From Burkholderiales bacterium (GTDB lineage: Bacteria; Pseudomonadota; Gammaproteobacteria; Burkholderiales; Burkholderiaceae_C): a stretch of 7,900 nt of DNA. The number at the start of each line of letters is the position of its first letter. Positions within the stretch are counted from its first letter, which is position 1. A model generated the notes under the pieces. The model saw only the letters and a program-made list of their open reading frames with translations, was not told the origin of the DNA and ran no database searches. Below are positions 5,934-7,900 of the stretch, one piece after another. The stretch covers positions 1 to 7,900 of the forward strand of contig JAABTC010000070.1 of the NCBI GenBank assembly GCA_011390055.1. Direction: 5' to 3'. Made by a program: the position numbers and the translations under genes.

Positions 5934-6467
5934 ATGTCCATCCCTTCCGACCTCGAATCCGCCCGCCAGGCCCTGCGCGACGCCACGTTCGCCCTCGACG
6001 CCGCCGAGGCTGTCGGAGAGCCGGCGGTGCTGAGCCAGATCCTGGCCCATGTCAGCCAATGCCACCGTCGCCTGGGCGCGTTGGCCGAGGCGGTGTGGTA
6101 CGCCAAGCGCGGTCTGCAGCTCGCGCGCAGCCTTTCGGCGGTGGACGCCAGCGTCGATGCGCTGTGCGGGCTGGCCGAACTCGCACTCGAGCGCGCCGAC
6201 GTCCTCGAGGCACAAGACGAATCGCGCGGTGCGCACCGCCTGCGCGACACCGCGCGCGACCATGGCTTCGAGGCGGCGCAACTGGCGCTGCGCTCGGCCG
6301 ACCCGCAGTGGGAGATCACCGTGCTGCTGCGCATCTCGGACCTGTTCGACCGCCTGGGCGACCACGACGACGCGATCGCGCTGCAGTGCCGCGCCGTCGA
6401 GCTGATGACACATGCCTCGCGCTCGGCCCTCGAGCCGGCCGTGTCGGCACCCCGCGCCCGAACCTAA
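5934..6467 (+). CDS. Small tetratricopeptide-repeat (TPR) protein of unknown function
   Basis: This 177-residue protein has no signal peptide or membrane helix and is probably cytoplasmic. It is made of paired amphipathic helices. TPR-like units run at about residues 32-65 (with HRRLGALAEAVWYAKRGLQLAR), 72-105, and 127-158 (FDRLGDHDDAIALQCRAVELM), each with the LG..A/DAI pattern that marks the helix A-helix B turn. TPRs serve as protein-binding scaffolds; no catalytic domain is seen, and the partner is unknown. The resemblance to the helical arrays of MalT-like regulators is general only. An in-frame TGA at 5922-5924 limits the start to the ATG at 5934; no clear Shine-Dalgarno precedes it. 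The last 20 residues (SALEPAVSAPRART) look disordered. Its TAA overlaps the convergent uvrA TAG. Codon use with G/C-rich third positions and the TPR pattern support it as real rather than as the antisense frame. Confidence 0.8.
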   Translation: MSIPSDLESARQALRDATFALDAAEAVGEPAVLSQILAHVSQCHRRLGALAEAVWYAKRGLQLARSLSAVDASVDALCGLAELALERADVLEAQDESRGAHRLRDTARDHGFEAAQLALRSADPQWEITVLLRISDLFDRLGDHDDAIALQCRAVELMTHASRSALEPAVSAPRART

Positions 6468-7900
6468 CGCCGCAGCACCGCCGCGAGTGCGGCGCCGGTG
6501 TGGCTGGCCGCGCTGCGCACGACCTGTTCAGGGGTGCCCGCCACGACCACGCGCCCGCCCTGCGATCCGCCCTCGGGGCCCAGGTCGACGACCCAGTCCG
6601 CCTCGGCCACGACATCCAGATCGTGCTCGATCACGACCACGCTGTGGCCGCCGTCGACCAGGCGGTGCAACACGCGGATCAGTCGTTCGACGTCGGCCAT
6701 GTGCAGCCCGACCGTGGGTTCGTCGAGCACATAGAGCGTGTGTGGCGGCTTCTGCCCGCGCCGTGTGATGTCGTCGCGCACCTTGCTGAGCTCGGCCACC
6801 AGCTTGATGCGCTGCGCCTCGCCACCGCTCAATGTCGGCGAAGGCTGGCCGAGCGTAAGGTAGCCGAGCCCGACGTCGTGCAACAGCTGCAGCGGATGCG
6901 CGATCGACGGCATCGACGCGAAGAACCCCACCGCTTCGTCGACTTCCATGCGCAACACATCGCCGATCGACTTGCCGCGCCAACTCACTGCCAGCGTCTC
7001 GGCATTGAAGCGCTGCCCATGGCAGGTGTCGCACGGTACCTTGACGTCGGGCAGGAAGCTCATTTCGATGGTGCGCACCCCCTGGCCCTCGCAATCCGGG
7101 CACCGGCCTTCGCCGGTGTTGAAGCTGAAGCGGTTGGGTGCGTAGCCTCGCGCCTTGGCCTCGAGCGTTTCGGCGAAGAGCTTGCGGATGGCGTCCCAGA
7201 AACCGATGTAGGTGGCGGGGCAGGAGCGCGGCGTCTTGCCGATCGGGGTCTGGTCGACCTCGAGCACCCGGTCGACCGCCTGCCAGCCCTCGATCGACGT
7301 GCAGCCACTGGGGCTCGACTTGCCGCGGCTGCCAACCTTGGCCGCCAGGCTGGCCAGCAGCACCTCACGGGCCAGCGTGCTCTTGCCCGACCCCGAAACG
7401 CCGGTGACCGCCACCAGGCGCTGCAGCGGGAACTGCACGTCGATGCCTTGCAGGTTGTGCAGGTCGGCACCCCGCAGCGTCAGCCGACCGGCTGAGGCCT
7501 CGATGCTGCGCCGCGCTTTGAGCGGGTGTTTCAGAGGATGCGCCAGAAAGCGGCCGGTCACCGAGTCGGGCTGTGCGGAGAGTGCGGCCACGGTGCCTTG
7601 TGCCACCAGCCGGCCGCCACGCTGGCCGGCACCGGGACCGATGTCGATCAGGTGTTCGGCGCGGCGGATCGTGTCTTCGTCGTGCTCGACCACCACCAGC
7701 GTGTTGCCCTTGCCGGCCAGGGTGGCCAGGGCATCGAGCAGGATCCGGTTGTCGCGCGGATGCAGGCCGATGGTCGGCTCGTCGAGCACGTAGCACACGC
7801 CTTGCAGGTTGCTGCCGAGCTGCGCCGCCAGGCGGATGCGCTGGGCTTCGCCGCCGGACAGCGTCGGGGCTGCACGGTCCAGCGTCAGGTAACCCAGACC
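6464..7900 (-). CDS. uvrA: UvrABC system protein A (excinuclease ABC subunit A), C-terminal part; probable long paralogue
   Basis: UvrA is the damage-sensing ATPase that loads UvrB onto DNA in nucleotide excision repair. The window holds the last 478 residues; the start lies beyond position 7900. At the window edge is the ABC signature of a first ATPase (LSGGEAQRIRLA) with Walker B YVLDEPTIGLHPRDN. The second ATPase follows, with Walker A GVSGSGKST (7376-7402), zinc-binding CPDC...CDTC (visible residues 267-270 and 290-293), signature LSGGEAQRIKL (357-367), Walker B LYVLDEPTVGLH and switch histidine VIEHD. Unlike the E. coli protein it has an insertion VRDDITRRGQKPP between the signature and Walker B, and SCPATYIGFWDAIRKLFA in place of SNPATYTG. 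These resemble, from memory, the double-length UvrA paralogue of Burkholderiales. It is convergent with the TPR gene, with a 4-nt overlap. Confidence 0.95.
   Translation of the reverse strand, partial: GLGYLTLDRAAPTLSGGEAQRIRLAAQLGSNLQGVCYVLDEPTIGLHPRDNRILLDALATLAGKGNTLVVVEHDEDTIRRAEHLIDIGPGAGQRGGRLVAQGTVAALSAQPDSVTGRFLAHPLKHPLKARRSIEASAGRLTLRGADLHNLQGIDVQFPLQRLVAVTGVSGSGKSTLAREVLLASLAAKVGSRGKSSPSGCTSIEGWQAVDRVLEVDQTPIGKTPRSCPATYIGFWDAIRKLFAETLEAKARGYAPNRFSFNTGEGRCPDCEGQGVRTIEMSFLPDVKVPCDTCHGQRFNAETLAVSWRGKSIGDVLRMEVDEAVGFFASMPSIAHPLQLLHDVGLGYLTLGQPSPTLSGGEAQRIKLVAELSKVRDDITRRGQKPPHTLYVLDEPTVGLHMADVERLIRVLHRLVDGGHSVVVIEHDLDVVAEADWVVDLGPEGGSQGGRVVVAGTPEQVVRSAASHTGAALAAVLRR

Noticed and set aside
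5756..7495. A 579-codon plus-strand open frame antisense to uvrA and across the TPR gene.
   Set aside because: It is Arg/Pro/Ala-rich with no recognisable domain, and it overlaps the clear uvrA coding region on the other strand. Long antisense frames are expected at this GC content.

Overview
The window is a high-GC stretch of ordinary bacterial chromosome, most likely from a betaproteobacterium of the order Burkholderiales. This assignment is inferred from gene content: a BugD-type periplasmic binding protein, a TRAP transporter, a KMSKS-type tyrosyl-tRNA synthetase, and a UvrA whose sequence details recall the double-length UvrA paralogue of Burkholderiales. No database search was possible.

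Layout, left to right. (1) Positions 1-1756, plus strand: the C-terminal two thirds of tyrS, then 16 nt later a cation diffusion facilitator (CDF) transporter with a strong Shine-Dalgarno, probably co-transcribed. (2) A perfect 18-bp hairpin at 1742-1783 overlaps the CDF stop codon and separates it from the convergent block. (3) Positions 1807-5697, minus strand: a complete TRAP transporter operon (dctP-dctQ-dctM, read right to left) with tightly packed or overlapping junctions, followed about 100 nt downstream by a BugD-like solute-binding protein gene without tctA/tctB membrane partners in the window. (4) A 236-bp divergent intergenic region at 5698-5933 holds an unusual run of alternating C- and G-tracts, a tandem 7-bp repeat and a possible -10 box. 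(5) Positions 5934-6467, plus strand: a small tetratricopeptide-repeat (TPR) protein of unknown function. (6) Positions 6464-7900, minus strand: the C-terminal part of uvrA, convergent with the TPR gene and sharing bases of the stop codons.

Functionally there are three themes: translation (tyrS), solute and ion transport (CDF, TRAP, BugD-like), and DNA repair (uvrA). The TRAP genes would form one sodium-coupled uptake system: periplasmic DctP captures a probable organic acid, and the DctQ/DctM membrane pair imports it. The BugD-like protein may serve the same or a different substrate.

I see no mobile element, CRISPR array, tRNA or rRNA, and no clear evidence of an undescribed multi-gene system. 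The best leads are regulatory: the C/G-tract array upstream of the TPR gene, the dyad upstream of the BugD-like gene, and the hairpin overlapping the CDF stop. The probable identity of the uvrA fragment as the long paralogue is also worth checking.
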